The notes: a model not told the origin generated them from the letters alone. DNA of 64,000 nt from an uncultured Sulfitobacter sp. (GCF_947499945.1 NZ_CANMQD010000001.1:558001-622000); one strand, 5' to 3'; positions 46,182-55,904 are shown, counted from the first letter of the stretch. Translations and numbers: made by a program.

Positions 46182-48422
46182 TCAATACTGCGTCCGCAGA
46201 TAGGCCATCACAGAGTCGCGCACAGACATTTCCCCCCGCGCGCGCGCATCCTCAATCACCGCACGCACTTCGCCCAGATCACAGCGCCGCAGCAGGCTCT
46301 TTACAGGCCCGATAGAAGCAGGGCGCATGCTCAAGGTCCGGAACCCGATCGCCGCAAAGCAAAGCGCCTCAACAGGCCGCCCTGCATCCTCCCCACAAAA
46401 CGAAACAGGCGTGTTGGAGGCCTCACAGCGTTTCACAATGCCCTCCAAAAAGGTCAGAAAACTCACGTTCAACGTGTCATACCGCTTGCGCACCCGTTCG
46501 TTCTCACGGTCCGCCGCAAAGAAAAATTGCTTCAAGTCGTTGCCCCCAATCGACAAAAACTCGACTTCCTCAAAAAACTTATCCGGCGCAAAGGCCAAAC
46601 TCGGCGTTTCCAGCATCGCCCCCACTTCGATCGAGGACGGCACCACATGGCCCAGCTTCTTCTCCCGCACCAGCGTTTTGTCCACTTCGGCACGCGCCGC
46701 GCGGTACTCCTCGAACTGCGCCACAAAGGGGAACATCACCGTCAGCGGCCCACCATTGGCCGCCCGAAACAACGCCTGCAACTGCATCCGCATGATACCG
46801 GGTTTATCCAAGCCCACGCGGATCGCCCGCCACCCAAGCGCAGGGTTCGGCTCGTCGTTGGGCTTCATATAGGGCAGCACCTTGTCCGATCCGATGTCGA
46901 GCGTGCGAAAAACCACCCGTTTACCCTGCGCCGCGTCCAGGACACGCTTGTATAATTCGCTCAATTCGGAGCGTCTGGGCATCTGATTACGTACTAAAAA
47001 TTGTAATTCTGTGCGGAATAGACCAACACCCTCCGCACCAGAGCTTTGCAAGGATGGCAGGTCCGCCATCAGACCCGCATTCATTTGCATCCCGATGATA
47101 TTGCCGCATTTGGTCTCGGCAGGCTTGTCACGAATGGAGGTATAGCGCTCCTGCGCCGCCGCCTGCATTGCGATCTTATCCCGAAATGCCGTGGCCACAT
47201 TGTCCTCGGGGCGCAAATGCACAATTCCCTGCTCCCCGTCGATCATCACATGATCCCCGTTAAGCGCCTCATTCGTAATCCGTCCCGCATGCACGATCAG
47301 CGGAATCGCAAGCGCCCGCGCGACAATCGCCGCATGCGACCCGACAGACCCCTGCTCCAATACGATTCCGCGCAGGCTGCGCCCGTATTCCAGCAACTCC
47401 GCAGGCCCGATATTGCGCGCCACGAGAATCGGATCACTCGGCATTTCTGCACCCGTATTGGATCCTTGCCCCGTCAATATCCGCAACAAACGGTTCGACA
47501 AATCATCCAGATCGCTCAACCGCTCGCGCATATAGCTGTCCGAGGACTGCCCGATACGAGACCGCGCCAGCGATTGTTCTTTCTCCACAGCCGCTTCCGC
47601 CGACAAACCTTGTACAATATCCGCCTGCATCCGCTGCATCCAGCTTTTGGAATTTGCGAACATGCGGTATGTCTGGATCACTTCTTGCTGGTCTTTATCG
47701 CCCAGCGACATGCCCATCATCTGGTCCACACTCAGCCGCAGCGTATCCACCGCTTCCGTCAGACGCTCCGCTTCACGCTCAGGATCGTCCGAAATCAAAT
47801 TCGACACGACAACACGCGGTTCGTGCAACCAGATATGGCCCTCGGCCACACCCTCTTGCGCAACTGTCCCGCGCAGCAAAACCGGCTGGCTGTGGCGGGC
47901 CGACATGGCCGCGCCCTCACCCACAAAGGCACCCAATTCCGTCATCTCGGCCAACACCATCGCCACAACTTCGAGAGCATACTCCTCGTCAGGATTGAAC
48001 TCCCGTGCGGTTTTAGACTGCACGACCAGCACGCCCAAAGTGTCGCCCAACCGTTGGATCGGCACACCAAGAAAACTCGAGAAAATTTCCTCGCCTGTCT
48101 CGGGCATATAGCGAAAGCCTTTGGCCTGTGGCGCGTCAGGTGTATTGATCACGCGCCGCCGCTTGGCCACGCGCCCCACAAGGCCCTCACCCATCTTCAT
48201 GCGCGTCTGATGTACGGCGTCCTTGTTCAAACCCTCGGTCGCACAAAGCTCAAGCGTGTCCTCATCCCGAAACAGATAGATCGAGCAGACTTCACACCCC
48301 ATCGAAGTCGCGATCAAATTCGTAATTTTGTCTAGCCGCGCCTGACCCGCATCGTCGCCCGCCATCGCATCCCGCAGACGCCCTAGCAGCTTGCGACTGT
48401 CGCTTTCTGTCCGTTCTGCCAT
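46182..48422 (-). CDS. ptsP: PTS-Ntr enzyme I (phosphoenolpyruvate-protein phosphotransferase)
   Basis: This 746-residue protein has an N-terminal GAF domain (about 20-160), a PEP-utiliser mobile domain with the phosphorylated His in GSVGSHAAIVARAL, and a C-terminal TIM barrel (FRTELQFLVRNQMP, FRTLDIGSDKVLPY, VSFCGEDAG). It transfers phosphate from PEP to NPr in the regulatory nitrogen PTS. The length and order match PtsP. It follows lysC, the usual order in Rhodobacterales as I know it, separated by an AT-rich 174-base gap that may hold its own promoter. Confidence 0.95.
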   Translation of the reverse strand: MAERTESDSRKLLGRLRDAMAGDDAGQARLDKITNLIATSMGCEVCSIYLFRDEDTLELCATEGLNKDAVHQTRMKMGEGLVGRVAKRRRVINTPDAPQAKGFRYMPETGEEIFSSFLGVPIQRLGDTLGVLVVQSKTAREFNPDEEYALEVVAMVLAEMTELGAFVGEGAAMSARHSQPVLLRGTVAQEGVAEGHIWLHEPRVVVSNLISDDPEREAERLTEAVDTLRLSVDQMMGMSLGDKDQQEVIQTYRMFANSKSWMQRMQADIVQGLSAEAAVEKEQSLARSRIGQSSDSYMRERLSDLDDLSNRLLRILTGQGSNTGAEMPSDPILVARNIGPAELLEYGRSLRGIVLEQGSVGSHAAIVARALAIPLIVHAGRITNEALNGDHVMIDGEQGIVHLRPEDNVATAFRDKIAMQAAAQERYTSIRDKPAETKCGNIIGMQMNAGLMADLPSLQSSGAEGVGLFRTELQFLVRNQMPRRSELSELYKRVLDAAQGKRVVFRTLDIGSDKVLPYMKPNDEPNPALGWRAIRVGLDKPGIMRMQLQALFRAANGGPLTVMFPFVAQFEEYRAARAEVDKTLVREKKLGHVVPSSIEVGAMLETPSLAFAPDKFFEEVEFLSIGGNDLKQFFFAADRENERVRKRYDTLNVSFLTFLEGIVKRCEASNTPVSFCGEDAGRPVEALCFAAIGFRTLSMRPASIGPVKSLLRRCDLGEVRAVIEDARARGEMSVRDSVMAYLRTQY

Positions 48423-48596
48423 GCTGCTCCCCAGTCATTGCCTGATTGCGATCATATCCCCTTTGCAACCGGATGGGGAGAGAGAAACATGCAATCAACA
48501 TGAATGGGTTTCACTGCAAAAAACGAGTTAAAGCATTACCTTAAATATCTCAATTAAATTATTGAATTTATTGTATAAATTATTAAAAAAACAGGC
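48423..48596. other. AT-rich intergenic region upstream of ptsP
   Basis: This gap of 174 bases contains a markedly AT-rich run at about 48540-48590, with many TAAAT/ATTTA words. It is a plausible promoter and transcription end for lysC, but I see no clear hairpin with a T-run. Confidence 0.35.
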
Positions 48597-49835
48597 TTAA
48601 CCAGCTTTATCCAACTCAAACGCATCATGCAGCGCCTGCACGGCAAGCTCCATGTATTTACGGTCAATCAGAACACTTATCTTGATCTCGGAGGTAGTGA
48701 TGACTTTGATGTTCACCCCTTCATCCGAAAGCACCTTGAACATCTTGGCCGCAACACCTGTATGGCTCCGCATCCCGATACCCACGACCGATACCTTGGC
48801 AACCCCCTCATCCGCGATCAGCTCATCATAGTTAATCACGCCGTCCTTGGCCGCCTTCTTCATTGCTACATCCGCACGCTTGACTTGATCGACAGGACAC
48901 GACCATGTCATGTCTGTGCGTCCCTCTTCGGCAATGTTCTGAACGATCATATCGACATTCACGCCGCCTTCGCTCAGCGCGCCAAAGATGGCCGCCGCGA
49001 TGCCCGGACGGTCTGCAACCGACACCAGCGTCATTTTCGCCTCGTCGCGGCTGAACGCCACACCCGCTACTACATTGCTTTCCATGATTTCCTCCTCATC
49101 ACAAACGAGCGTGCCAGCATCGTCCGATTGTTCCTCAAAACTGCTCAACACCCGCAGCTTAACCTTATAGCGCATCGCCAACTCAACAGAACGCGTTTGC
49201 AATACTTTCGCACCCAAAGACGCCAGTTCCAGCATCTCCTCGAACGAGATCTTATCAAGTTTACGTGCCTTGGCCTCAACCCGTGGATCAGTGGTATAAA
49301 CTCCGTCCACATCTGTATAAATATCGCACCGCTCGGCCTCAAACGCCGCAGCAAAAGCCACCGCAGTCGTGTCAGACCCACCGCGCCCCAACGTTGTAAT
49401 CCGACCCTCAGGGCTCACCCCTTGGAAACCCGCAACAACCGCCACACGCATACCATCGGCAAACTTCGCCATGATATTCTCGGGCGGGATCGCCTCAATC
49501 CGCGCGGCGGCATGGGTTGATGTGGTCTGTACCGGCACCTGCCAGCCCTGCCAACTGCGGGCAGGTACGTCCATCTCTTGCAACGTAAGTGCCATAAGCC
49601 CCGCCGTCACATTTTCGCCCGACGACACAACCGCATCATATTCGCGTGCGTCATACATCGCAGAAGTTTCATTGACCCAGCCAACCAACTCGTTAGTTTT
49701 GCCCGACATTGCGGAGACAATGACGATCACGTCATAGCCTTTGGCCACTTCCACGCCCACTCGTTTCGCCGCGCGGCGGATACGGTCCAATGTGGCCACC
49801 GAAGTGCCACCGAATTTCATCACCAATACAGGCAT
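48597..49835 (-). CDS. lysC: Aspartate kinase
   Basis: This 412-residue aspartokinase catalyses ATP-dependent phosphorylation of aspartate, the first step towards lysine, methionine and threonine. The start MPVLVMKFGGTSVATLDRI, the region GRGGSDTTAVAFAAAFEAERCDIYTDVDGVYTTDPR and two C-terminal ACT domains (about 265-405, with SVADRPGIAAAIFGAL) are typical of the feedback-regulated monofunctional enzyme. Length is normal for the family. Confidence 0.96.
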   Translation of the reverse strand: MPVLVMKFGGTSVATLDRIRRAAKRVGVEVAKGYDVIVIVSAMSGKTNELVGWVNETSAMYDAREYDAVVSSGENVTAGLMALTLQEMDVPARSWQGWQVPVQTTSTHAAARIEAIPPENIMAKFADGMRVAVVAGFQGVSPEGRITTLGRGGSDTTAVAFAAAFEAERCDIYTDVDGVYTTDPRVEAKARKLDKISFEEMLELASLGAKVLQTRSVELAMRYKVKLRVLSSFEEQSDDAGTLVCDEEEIMESNVVAGVAFSRDEAKMTLVSVADRPGIAAAIFGALSEGGVNVDMIVQNIAEEGRTDMTWSCPVDQVKRADVAMKKAAKDGVINYDELIADEGVAKVSVVGIGMRSHTGVAAKMFKVLSDEGVNIKVITTSEIKISVLIDRKYMELAVQALHDAFELDKAG

Positions 49836-49857
49836 CTGACCCTCGTCCTATTGCTCG

Positions 49858-49884
49858 GGCCGCGTTTACGCGAGGGACGCGGCC
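49858..49884 (-). terminator. Stem-loop between SDR gene and lysC
   Basis: A perfect 8-bp stem (GGCCGCGT with ACGCGGCC) and 11-base loop lie between the SDR stop and the lysC start on the minus strand. There is no T-run, so it is either a weak terminator for the SDR gene or part of the lysC leader. Confidence 0.4.
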
Positions 49885-49897
49885 TGCGCAACAAAGA

Positions 49898-50542
49898 TCA
49901 GTAGGGGTGCGGGCGGCCGTCCCATGTCTCGAAACATCCCGTTGTCTCGAGGTTCAGCGCCGCAAACCGCTCCACCAGCCCCGCAACAGACGCGTCCACG
50001 GTGATCGCGGCCGTCTCCCCGCCCATATCCGTCTGGACCCAGCCGGGGTGATAGATGCCCACCGCAATTCCCTCATCCTTCAGATCAACCGCCAGATTGC
50101 GCCCCAGATTAAGCGCCGCCGCCTTACTTGCGCGGTAGATATAGCTGCTGCCAGAGGCGATCTCGCTTGATCCCATCTGTGACGAAATGATCGCAATGCG
50201 CGGATTACTTGCACGCCGCAGATGCGGCAACAGCGCCTGAATGCTCAGGAACACACCCGTCACATTGGTCGCAAAACTCTGCGCCCACAAATCAGCACCA
50301 AAACCCGTCTCAAGGTCATCACCACGGTCCAGAAACACCCCAGCATTACACACCAACAACTCGACAGGCTTGTCGCCCAGCGCCGCCGCCATTTCCGTAT
50401 GGCTGCTCGGATGCGTCACATCCAGCGTGATATCCCCCATTGGCGAGCGGCTGGTCCCCGCCACATCAAGTCCCTGCGCCCGGTAATGCTCAGCAAGACC
50501 TGCCCCGATGCCACGGCTCGCGCCTGTTATCACAACTGTCAT
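49898..50542 (-). CDS. Short-chain dehydrogenase/reductase
   Basis: This 214-residue SDR has TGASRGIGAGL at the N-terminus, NAG in VCNAGVF, Ser in ISSQMGSS and YRASKAA with the Tyr-x-x-x-Lys pair. It is short for a classical SDR and resembles the sniffer/CsgA-like subgroup. The substrate is unknown. It lies upstream of lysC on the same strand, with a hairpin between. Confidence 0.9.
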   Translation of the reverse strand: MTVVITGASRGIGAGLAEHYRAQGLDVAGTSRSPMGDITLDVTHPSSHTEMAAALGDKPVELLVCNAGVFLDRGDDLETGFGADLWAQSFATNVTGVFLSIQALLPHLRRASNPRIAIISSQMGSSEIASGSSYIYRASKAAALNLGRNLAVDLKDEGIAVGIYHPGWVQTDMGGETAAITVDASVAGLVERFAALNLETTGCFETWDGRPHPY

Positions 50543-50559
50543 CTGAATGTTCCTTTGGG

Positions 50560-50988
50560 TTATTGTAGCTTTTGCTTTGCTTTGAATGGCAACGGCACAA
50601 CCGGCACGCCGTCTTCGATCAAGGCTTTTGCCTCCGCCAGGCTCGCTTCGCCATAGATAGACGTCTCGGGCGATGTCCCCTCATGCATTTCACGTGCGGT
50701 TTGTGTGAACTTGCCGCCCACATAGGTCGCATTTCCCTCAACCTGCTTGCGCATCTGCGCAATGGCCACATCCGCGTCCACTTCGCGCTCGGATTCGGCC
50801 TTTGGCTCGGTCGCCACTTCGGTTTTGCCCACCAGCCGGGGCGCCATGAGCGCTTTGGACACATCCGCACTGCCACATGCCGCGCAGGTTACATGCCGCG
50901 CCTTGACCAACGCATCAAACGCCTGCGCCGACTGGAACCAGCTCTCAAACGCATGTCCATCCCGACATCTTAGCGCATAACGGATCAT
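50560..50988 (-). CDS. DUF1178 family protein
   Basis: This 142-residue protein of the DUF1178 family starts MIRYALRCRDGHAFESWF. CRDGH, together with a later CAACG, suggests a small metal- or zinc-ribbon-type site near residues 8 and 36-39. A charged middle (EPKAESEREVDADVA) precedes the conserved HEGTSPETSIYGEA segment. The function is not established. It is widespread in alphaproteobacteria. Confidence 0.9.
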   Translation of the reverse strand: MIRYALRCRDGHAFESWFQSAQAFDALVKARHVTCAACGSADVSKALMAPRLVGKTEVATEPKAESEREVDADVAIAQMRKQVEGNATYVGGKFTQTAREMHEGTSPETSIYGEASLAEAKALIEDGVPVVPLPFKAKQKLQ

Positions 50989-51049
50989 CGGCTCACGTCC
51001 CTGTCTGTGTGTGCTCTCGCCTCACGATGTGTCACGCCGCCCCGATTGG

Positions 51050-51532
51050 TCAAGAAGCCTCAACAGCTGCGGGTGCCGATTTCGGCGGAGAAAAGCCGGC
51101 AATCAGCTTGGACAAACCCCGCTCACTCACCATCTTGGCCGCTTTTTTGCGCGATACCCACTTACGCCTCCTGTCCTTGCGCTCAGGAAATTTCTTCTTT
51201 AGTGCCTTGACCTTAACGGGATAGATCATTGCCAAACAGGGGATATCTTCCTCTCCCTCACGCAGCCGCGCATAGGAATAGACACCCAAGCAGGCATCAC
51301 TCGCCTTGCCCACCACGCCCGCTTCTTCCCACGCTTCCGTGAGCGCACATTCTGCCGGGGTTTTGCCATCCATGGGCCAGCCTTTGGGCACAATCCAGCG
51401 TTTGCGCCTGCGCGATGTGATCAACAATATCTGCACTTTGCCGCGCCGCTCGCGCCAACACAGCGCGGCAAACTGTGTCCGCGCGCTGCCCTTTGCTCCG
51501 CCATGTAACGAGATCGGCAATTGCTTTGCCAT
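51050..51532 (-). CDS. NUDIX hydrolase
   Basis: This 160-residue protein has the Nudix box GWPMDGKTPAECALTEAWEE followed by AGV, matching the pattern apart from Trp in place of the usual Arg before the glutamates. The context WIVPKGWPM resembles diphosphoinositol-polyphosphate or polyphosphate-type hydrolases. It ends with a basic Lys/Arg-rich region. It is divergent from modA. Confidence 0.88.
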   Translation of the reverse strand: MAKQLPISLHGGAKGSARTQFAALCWRERRGKVQILLITSRRRKRWIVPKGWPMDGKTPAECALTEAWEEAGVVGKASDACLGVYSYARLREGEEDIPCLAMIYPVKVKALKKKFPERKDRRRKWVSRKKAAKMVSERGLSKLIAGFSPPKSAPAAVEAS

Positions 51533-51666
51533 ATCGCGAAACCCATCCTTGAAATACCGCTCAAGCCCCTGTCATAGAGGGTTTTCCCCGTGAGCACCAG
51601 ATGGGACCCGATGATGCTCCGGCCCCCCTTGCAGCAGCCCCCCGCTTGGCGGATAGTCACCCGCAT

Positions 51667-52383
51667 ATGCGTACCCTCATTGCCCTTCTTTTCGCGATCC
51701 TTACCCTGCCTGCGCAGGCGCAAAACGTGACGGTCTTCGCTGCTGCCTCGCTGCGCGATGCCCTGACCGAGATTATAGCGGAGTACCCCGCCGAAGTTAC
51801 GCTCTCCTTCGCAGGCTCAGGCACCCTCGCCCGCCAGATCGCCGCAGGTGCGCCCGCCGATGTGGTCATCCTCGCCCACCGCGACTGGGCCGACTGGATG
51901 GCAGACCAAGACCTCATTCTGAAGGAAACCCGCACAGAGGTCGCAGGCGGCCAGCTTGTCCTTATCGGCGGCCCCAATGCCGCCCTTATCCCCAATCCAA
52001 CTGCGCAAACGCTTAACTCAGCCCTGAACAGTGGCCGCCTCGCCATGGGCCAGCGCGACGGCGTCCCCGCAGGCAGCTACGCCCGCCAATGGCTCTGGCA
52101 CATCGGCGCATGGGATGCGATCCTCCCCCAGATCGCCGAGACGGACAACGTGCGTGCTGCCCTTGCCCTCGTGGCCCAAGGGGCCGCCCCCCTTGGCATT
52201 GTCTATGCCTCTGACGCCATGGCGGAATCGCGGGTGAAAATCCTTTACACGATTCCGTCCGACACCCATGCCCCCATCCGCTACCCCGCCGCCGCCATCA
52301 CCGAGGCGGGCCGCCCCTTTCTCACCCACCTCACGACACCTGAGGCAACCGCAGTCTTCACCAAATATGGCCTCACCCCATGA
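51667..52383 (+). CDS. modA: Molybdate ABC transporter substrate-binding protein
   Basis: This periplasmic molybdate-binding protein has about 238 residues. A signal peptide (MRTLIALLFAILTLPAQAQ) leads into TVFAAASLRDALTEI and FAGSGTLARQIAAGAPADVVILA, the ModA oxyanion-binding signatures. The start at 51667 places the signal peptide at the N-terminus. The open frame to 51601 adds unlikely sequence. It overlaps modB by four bases. Confidence 0.95.
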   Translation: MRTLIALLFAILTLPAQAQNVTVFAAASLRDALTEIIAEYPAEVTLSFAGSGTLARQIAAGAPADVVILAHRDWADWMADQDLILKETRTEVAGGQLVLIGGPNAALIPNPTAQTLNSALNSGRLAMGQRDGVPAGSYARQWLWHIGAWDAILPQIAETDNVRAALALVAQGAAPLGIVYASDAMAESRVKILYTIPSDTHAPIRYPAAAITEAGRPFLTHLTTPEATAVFTKYGLTP

Positions 52384-53072
52384 CGCTGGACGCAGTTGCA
52401 TGGGACGCCCTGCGCCTCTCGCTTTGGGTTGCGGTCTGGGCCACAGTCATCGCCGTTCCATTGGCGCTCTGGATCGCATGGATACTGGCCCGAAAGGAAT
52501 TCTGGGGCAAATCCCTGCTCAACGCCCTCGTGCATCTCCCCCTCGTCCTGCCCCCCGTGGTCACAGGCTACGTCCTTCTCGTTCTTTTCTCCCCCAACGC
52601 CCCCGCAGGTGCTGCACTCGCCACCATCGGCCTCACGCTGGCATTCAAGTGGACAGGTGCGGTCCTCGCGGCCATCGTCATGGGCTTTCCGCTGATGGTC
52701 CGCGCCATGCGCCTCGCATTCGAGGCCGTAGACCCCAAAATCGAAGACGCCGCCGCAACATTGGGTGCATCGCGTCTAAGCGTCTTCACCCGCGTCACCC
52801 TGCCCCTCATCGCCCCCGGCATCCTCGCAGGCTCCGTCATGGGCTTTGCCAAGGCGATGGGCGAATTCGGTGCCACCATCACCTTTGTCGCTAACATTCC
52901 GGGCCAAACCCAGACCCTACCCATCGCCATATGGACCGCCCTGCAAATTCCGGGCGGTGAGGGCAAAGCCGCCGCAATGGCGCTTCTTTCTTGTACAGTC
53001 GCCCTCGGCGCCGTCTTCCTCTCCGAATGGCTGGCGCGGCGCGTTGCACTCCGCATCGCAGGTGCCCCATGA
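52380..53072 (+). CDS. modB: Molybdate ABC transporter permease
   Basis: This 230-residue permease has about five membrane helices. Its ATPase-docking loop is in the form VDPKIEDAAATLGASRLSVFTRVTLPLIAPG. It is short and compact, as ModB usually is. The ATGA overlaps with modA and modC show a coupled modABC operon. Confidence 0.95.
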   Translation: MTLDAVAWDALRLSLWVAVWATVIAVPLALWIAWILARKEFWGKSLLNALVHLPLVLPPVVTGYVLLVLFSPNAPAGAALATIGLTLAFKWTGAVLAAIVMGFPLMVRAMRLAFEAVDPKIEDAAATLGASRLSVFTRVTLPLIAPGILAGSVMGFAKAMGEFGATITFVANIPGQTQTLPIAIWTALQIPGGEGKAAAMALLSCTVALGAVFLSEWLARRVALRIAGAP

Positions 53073-54148
53073 AACTCCGCCTCAAACACCACTTCTCCGA
53101 CTTCACTCTTGATCTCGATCTTGAGGCAGGCAGCGGCATCACCGCCCTCTTTGGCCGCTCTGGTGCTGGCAAAAGCACGATCATCAACGCCGTCGCGGGC
53201 CTGCTGCGCCCAGATGAGGGCCATCTCGAAGTCGGCGGCGAGACCCTCATGGACACCACCCGCAACCTCCACACGGCCCCGCACAAACGCCGCTTTGGCA
53301 CCGTGTTCCAAGACGCGCGGCTTTTCCCCCACCTCACCGTGGCCCAAAACCTCGATTTCGGCACGCGCTACGCCCCCAAGGGCAGCAATATCCCCCGCAA
53401 TGACGTCATCGACCTGCTCGGCCTCAACGCCCTCCTCACCCGCGCGCCCAACACCCTGTCGGGTGGCGAGAAACAGCGCACAGCCCTTGGCCGCGCCCTC
53501 CTCTCCGCTCCGCGTATGCTCTTGATGGATGAGCCGCTGGCCAGCCTCGACGCCACCCGCAAACACGAAATCCTCCCCTACCTTGAGCATCTGCGCGACG
53601 GCCCCCTCAAACTCCCGATCCTTTACGTCAGCCACGCCGTGGACGAGATCACCCGCCTCGCCGACACACTCGTTCTGCTCAAAGATGGAAAAATCGCCGC
53701 CCAAGGTCCCCTGCGCGATGTCATGTCCGACCCCGCCGCGGTGCCGCTCATCGGCGTGCGCGAGGCAGGCTCCGTGATCGAAGCAACCGTGCAAAGCCAC
53801 GACACAGACGGCCTCACCACGCTAAAACTCCACGCAGGCACGCTGGTCCTGCCCGCCGTTACCGCATCCGTTGGGACAAAACTCCGCCTGAGGATCAAAG
53901 CGCAAGACGTCATGATCGCCCGCACGCGGCCCACAGATATCAGTGCGCTCAACATCCTCGCCGCCAGCATTACAGGAATTCATGAGGGCACAGGCCCCGG
54001 TGTCGCAGTCACCCTCGACATAGGCGGCGAGGTCGTCCTCGCCCGCATCACTCGCCGCGCCGTTATTGCACTCGACCTGCGCGTAGGCACATCGTGCTTT
54101 GCCGTGGTCAAATCAACAACAATCGCACCGACCAGCGTCGGGCGCTAA
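53069..54148 (+). CDS. modC: Molybdate ABC transporter ATPase
   Basis: This ATPase of about 359 residues has Walker A GRSGAGKST, signature LSGGEKQRTALGRAL, Walker B LLMDEPLASLD and a C-terminal molybdate-binding MOP/TOBE domain (KLRLRIKAQDVMIAR, ISALNILAASI). The ATG at 53069 overlaps the modB stop. The TAA stop sits in the loop of a short hairpin and at the start of a small tandem repeat. Confidence 0.95.
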   Translation: MKLRLKHHFSDFTLDLDLEAGSGITALFGRSGAGKSTIINAVAGLLRPDEGHLEVGGETLMDTTRNLHTAPHKRRFGTVFQDARLFPHLTVAQNLDFGTRYAPKGSNIPRNDVIDLLGLNALLTRAPNTLSGGEKQRTALGRALLSAPRMLLMDEPLASLDATRKHEILPYLEHLRDGPLKLPILYVSHAVDEITRLADTLVLLKDGKIAAQGPLRDVMSDPAAVPLIGVREAGSVIEATVQSHDTDGLTTLKLHAGTLVLPAVTASVGTKLRLRIKAQDVMIARTRPTDISALNILAASITGIHEGTGPGVAVTLDIGGEVVLARITRRAVIALDLRVGTSCFAVVKSTTIAPTSVGR

Positions 54149-54199
54149 CGCCCGCAAATTTCATTGCGCTAACGCCCGCCAAAATCCATTACGCTAATG
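54139..54199 (+). repeat. Short tandem repeat and hairpin at the modC end
   Basis: The unit GCGCTAACGCCCGC plus an A/T-rich spacer ending CATT occurs at 54142 and again at 54166. A third partial copy (ACGCTAATGG) lies at 54191. The first copy forms the hairpin CGGGCG-CTAA-CGCCCG (54139-54154), whose loop contains the modC stop codon, followed by CAAATTT. It may act as a weak terminator. Confidence 0.6.
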
Positions 54200-54201
54200 G
54201 C

Positions 54202-54459
54202 TCAGCGCGTGTCTTTGGTCTTCTTGCGTTTGAAATTACAAACCTTTGTCTTTGATCCATCGCCGTTCTTACGCCACACACAGCCCACATTCTTCGGCTG
54301 CGTCTCGTGGATGATAAACTTGCCCCGCTTTTGCTTGGTGAAGGTCTGGTTCGACACATCATTGCCACCAATCCGCACGTTGTTGCCAAACCGCACTTCG
54401 GCAGACACGGGCAGCGCAAAGCTGCACACACACGCAACAACAACGGCAAAACGGATCAT
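54202..54459 (-). CDS. Small secreted hypothetical protein
   Basis: This 85-residue protein has a clear signal peptide (MIRFAVVVACVCSFALPVSA). A basic mature part of about 65 residues contains two cysteines (VGCVWRK, KVCNFK) that could form a disulfide. I do not recognise the family. It faces the end of modC and is probably monocistronic. Confidence 0.65.
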   Translation of the reverse strand: MIRFAVVVACVCSFALPVSAEVRFGNNVRIGGNDVSNQTFTKQKRGKFIIHETQPKNVGCVWRKNGDGSKTKVCNFKRKKTKDTR

Positions 54460-54521
54460 AGCATACTCCTCTGGTTGACCTCAGTCTGACCCAAGCCTGC
54501 TCACCTGACAAGAGCCAGCAC

Positions 54522-55283
54522 TCAGGCCTTCGTCAACAGCAACATCTTCGCCGCCAGCCGCTTGTTCAACTCCTCAGGCGCAACATCCGCCTCGATCGCC
54601 AGCTTGCGCAGACCAAAATGCACATGCGCCATATCGTGATAATAACTGGTATAGGCGTAATTCGTCGCTGCCCCTGCAACAGCCCCCAAAACAGGCACCG
54701 CTTGCGCCGCCAGCTTCTGCCCCAACACTACCGCCAACCGTGGTGCCACTTTGTGAATAATCGCCTGAACCGCCTTGCCCGACAACGCCAACCGCGCTGT
54801 TAGAAAGGCAAGGTCAGACCCGTCATCCTCCGCCAACGGCCCCGCCGCAGAGAAAACTTGCACACAATCAAACCGCACCGACTCAAGCTCTGGATCAAAC
54901 CCGTGCTCGACCGCCACACCCTCAATCACCCGCAGCAGCAGCGTTGTCGTCACAGGCAGCTCCGCCAACGCCGTAGGCAATCCACCCGCACCCCCCGCAG
55001 CCCCAAGGCCCATCGACACGGCAGAGTTCAACCACGCCGCCTGATCAGGCACTTTACCACGGCTCTTATGCGCCGCCGACATCGCGTGATCGAGCGCGCG
55101 AACAGTCGCCCCCTCCAACTGCTTGCACACAGATACGGGCAATCGGTCCAGAAGGTTCTCCGCCTGCCCGCCAATAACATTGAGGACATTGATCCCGACC
55201 CCACCCGCAGCATTATACCGCCGCGCAATGCGCTCCAGCTCAATTTCCACATCTATCGCGACAGGTAGTTTCATATCACTCAT
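54522..55283 (-). CDS. EcsC family protein
   Basis: This 253-residue protein matches the EcsC family layout. It begins with ELERIARRYNAAGGVGINVLNVIGGQAENLLDRLP. A Gly/Ala-rich middle (MGLGAAGGAGGLPTALAELPVTTTLLLRVIEGVA) follows, then AVPVLGAVAGAATNYAYTSYY near the end. The two Gly/Ala stretches may associate with membrane. The function of these proteins is poorly known; Bacillus EcsC is linked with an ABC transporter locus. Confidence 0.88.
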   Translation of the reverse strand: MSDMKLPVAIDVEIELERIARRYNAAGGVGINVLNVIGGQAENLLDRLPVSVCKQLEGATVRALDHAMSAAHKSRGKVPDQAAWLNSAVSMGLGAAGGAGGLPTALAELPVTTTLLLRVIEGVAVEHGFDPELESVRFDCVQVFSAAGPLAEDDGSDLAFLTARLALSGKAVQAIIHKVAPRLAVVLGQKLAAQAVPVLGAVAGAATNYAYTSYYHDMAHVHFGLRKLAIEADVAPEELNKRLAAKMLLLTKA

Positions 55284-55328
55284 CGGGTTCTCCTCTGCAG
55301 TTACATGTGGGCGGACAGGCTGCGTTTT

Positions 55329-55814
55329 TCAACGCGCGCGCATAACCTCACCCGTCACACCGTCCCACGCACCCTCAACCAATGCACGCCCCAATACCCG
55401 CTCGGGGTTGGTCGGCGGCGGCATGATCACACCGTGCAACATCGAAAACCCGTACCGCCCATAATAGGGTGCGTCGCCGACCAGCATCACACGCTCCCAC
55501 CCCTGCGGGCCCGCATGCTCCATCGAGGTTTGGATCAGCAAACCGCCAAGGCCCTCACCCTGACGCGTCGGATGCACCGCCACAGGCCCCAGCAGCAGCA
55601 CGTCATGCCCACCCACTGTCACAGGCCAGAACCGGATCGCCCCGCCCAAAATCCCCAAATCATCCCGCGCCACATGGCTCAGGCCCGCAACTGGCGGCAC
55701 CCCCTCGCGCAAGCGGTAGGACGACAACGCCGTGCGCCCCGGGGCAAAGCATGTGTCATACAGCGCCTCAACCTCCCAGTGGTCATCAGCTGTCTCAGCG
55801 GCAAGCTCGTACAC
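55329..55814 (-). CDS. GNAT N-acetyltransferase
   Basis: This 161-residue protein has a GNAT fold with the acetyl-CoA motif VHPTRQGEGLGGLLIQ (motif A) and the later VGDAPYYGRYGF segment typical of YhbS-like acetyltransferases. The substrate is unknown. It is divergent from the flavin reductase-like gene. Confidence 0.88.
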   Translation of the reverse strand: MYELAAETADDHWEVEALYDTCFAPGRTALSSYRLREGVPPVAGLSHVARDDLGILGGAIRFWPVTVGGHDVLLLGPVAVHPTRQGEGLGGLLIQTSMEHAGPQGWERVMLVGDAPYYGRYGFSMLHGVIMPPPTNPERVLGRALVEGAWDGVTGEVMRAR

Positions 55815-55904
55815 GGGCAGCAGTCCTTTAGGGAATTTCTATCTGGTCAGCGGCCTATCACGGCGCTAGCTCTATGTTCAATCACAACAAAAGCGAGCCC
55901 GCAT

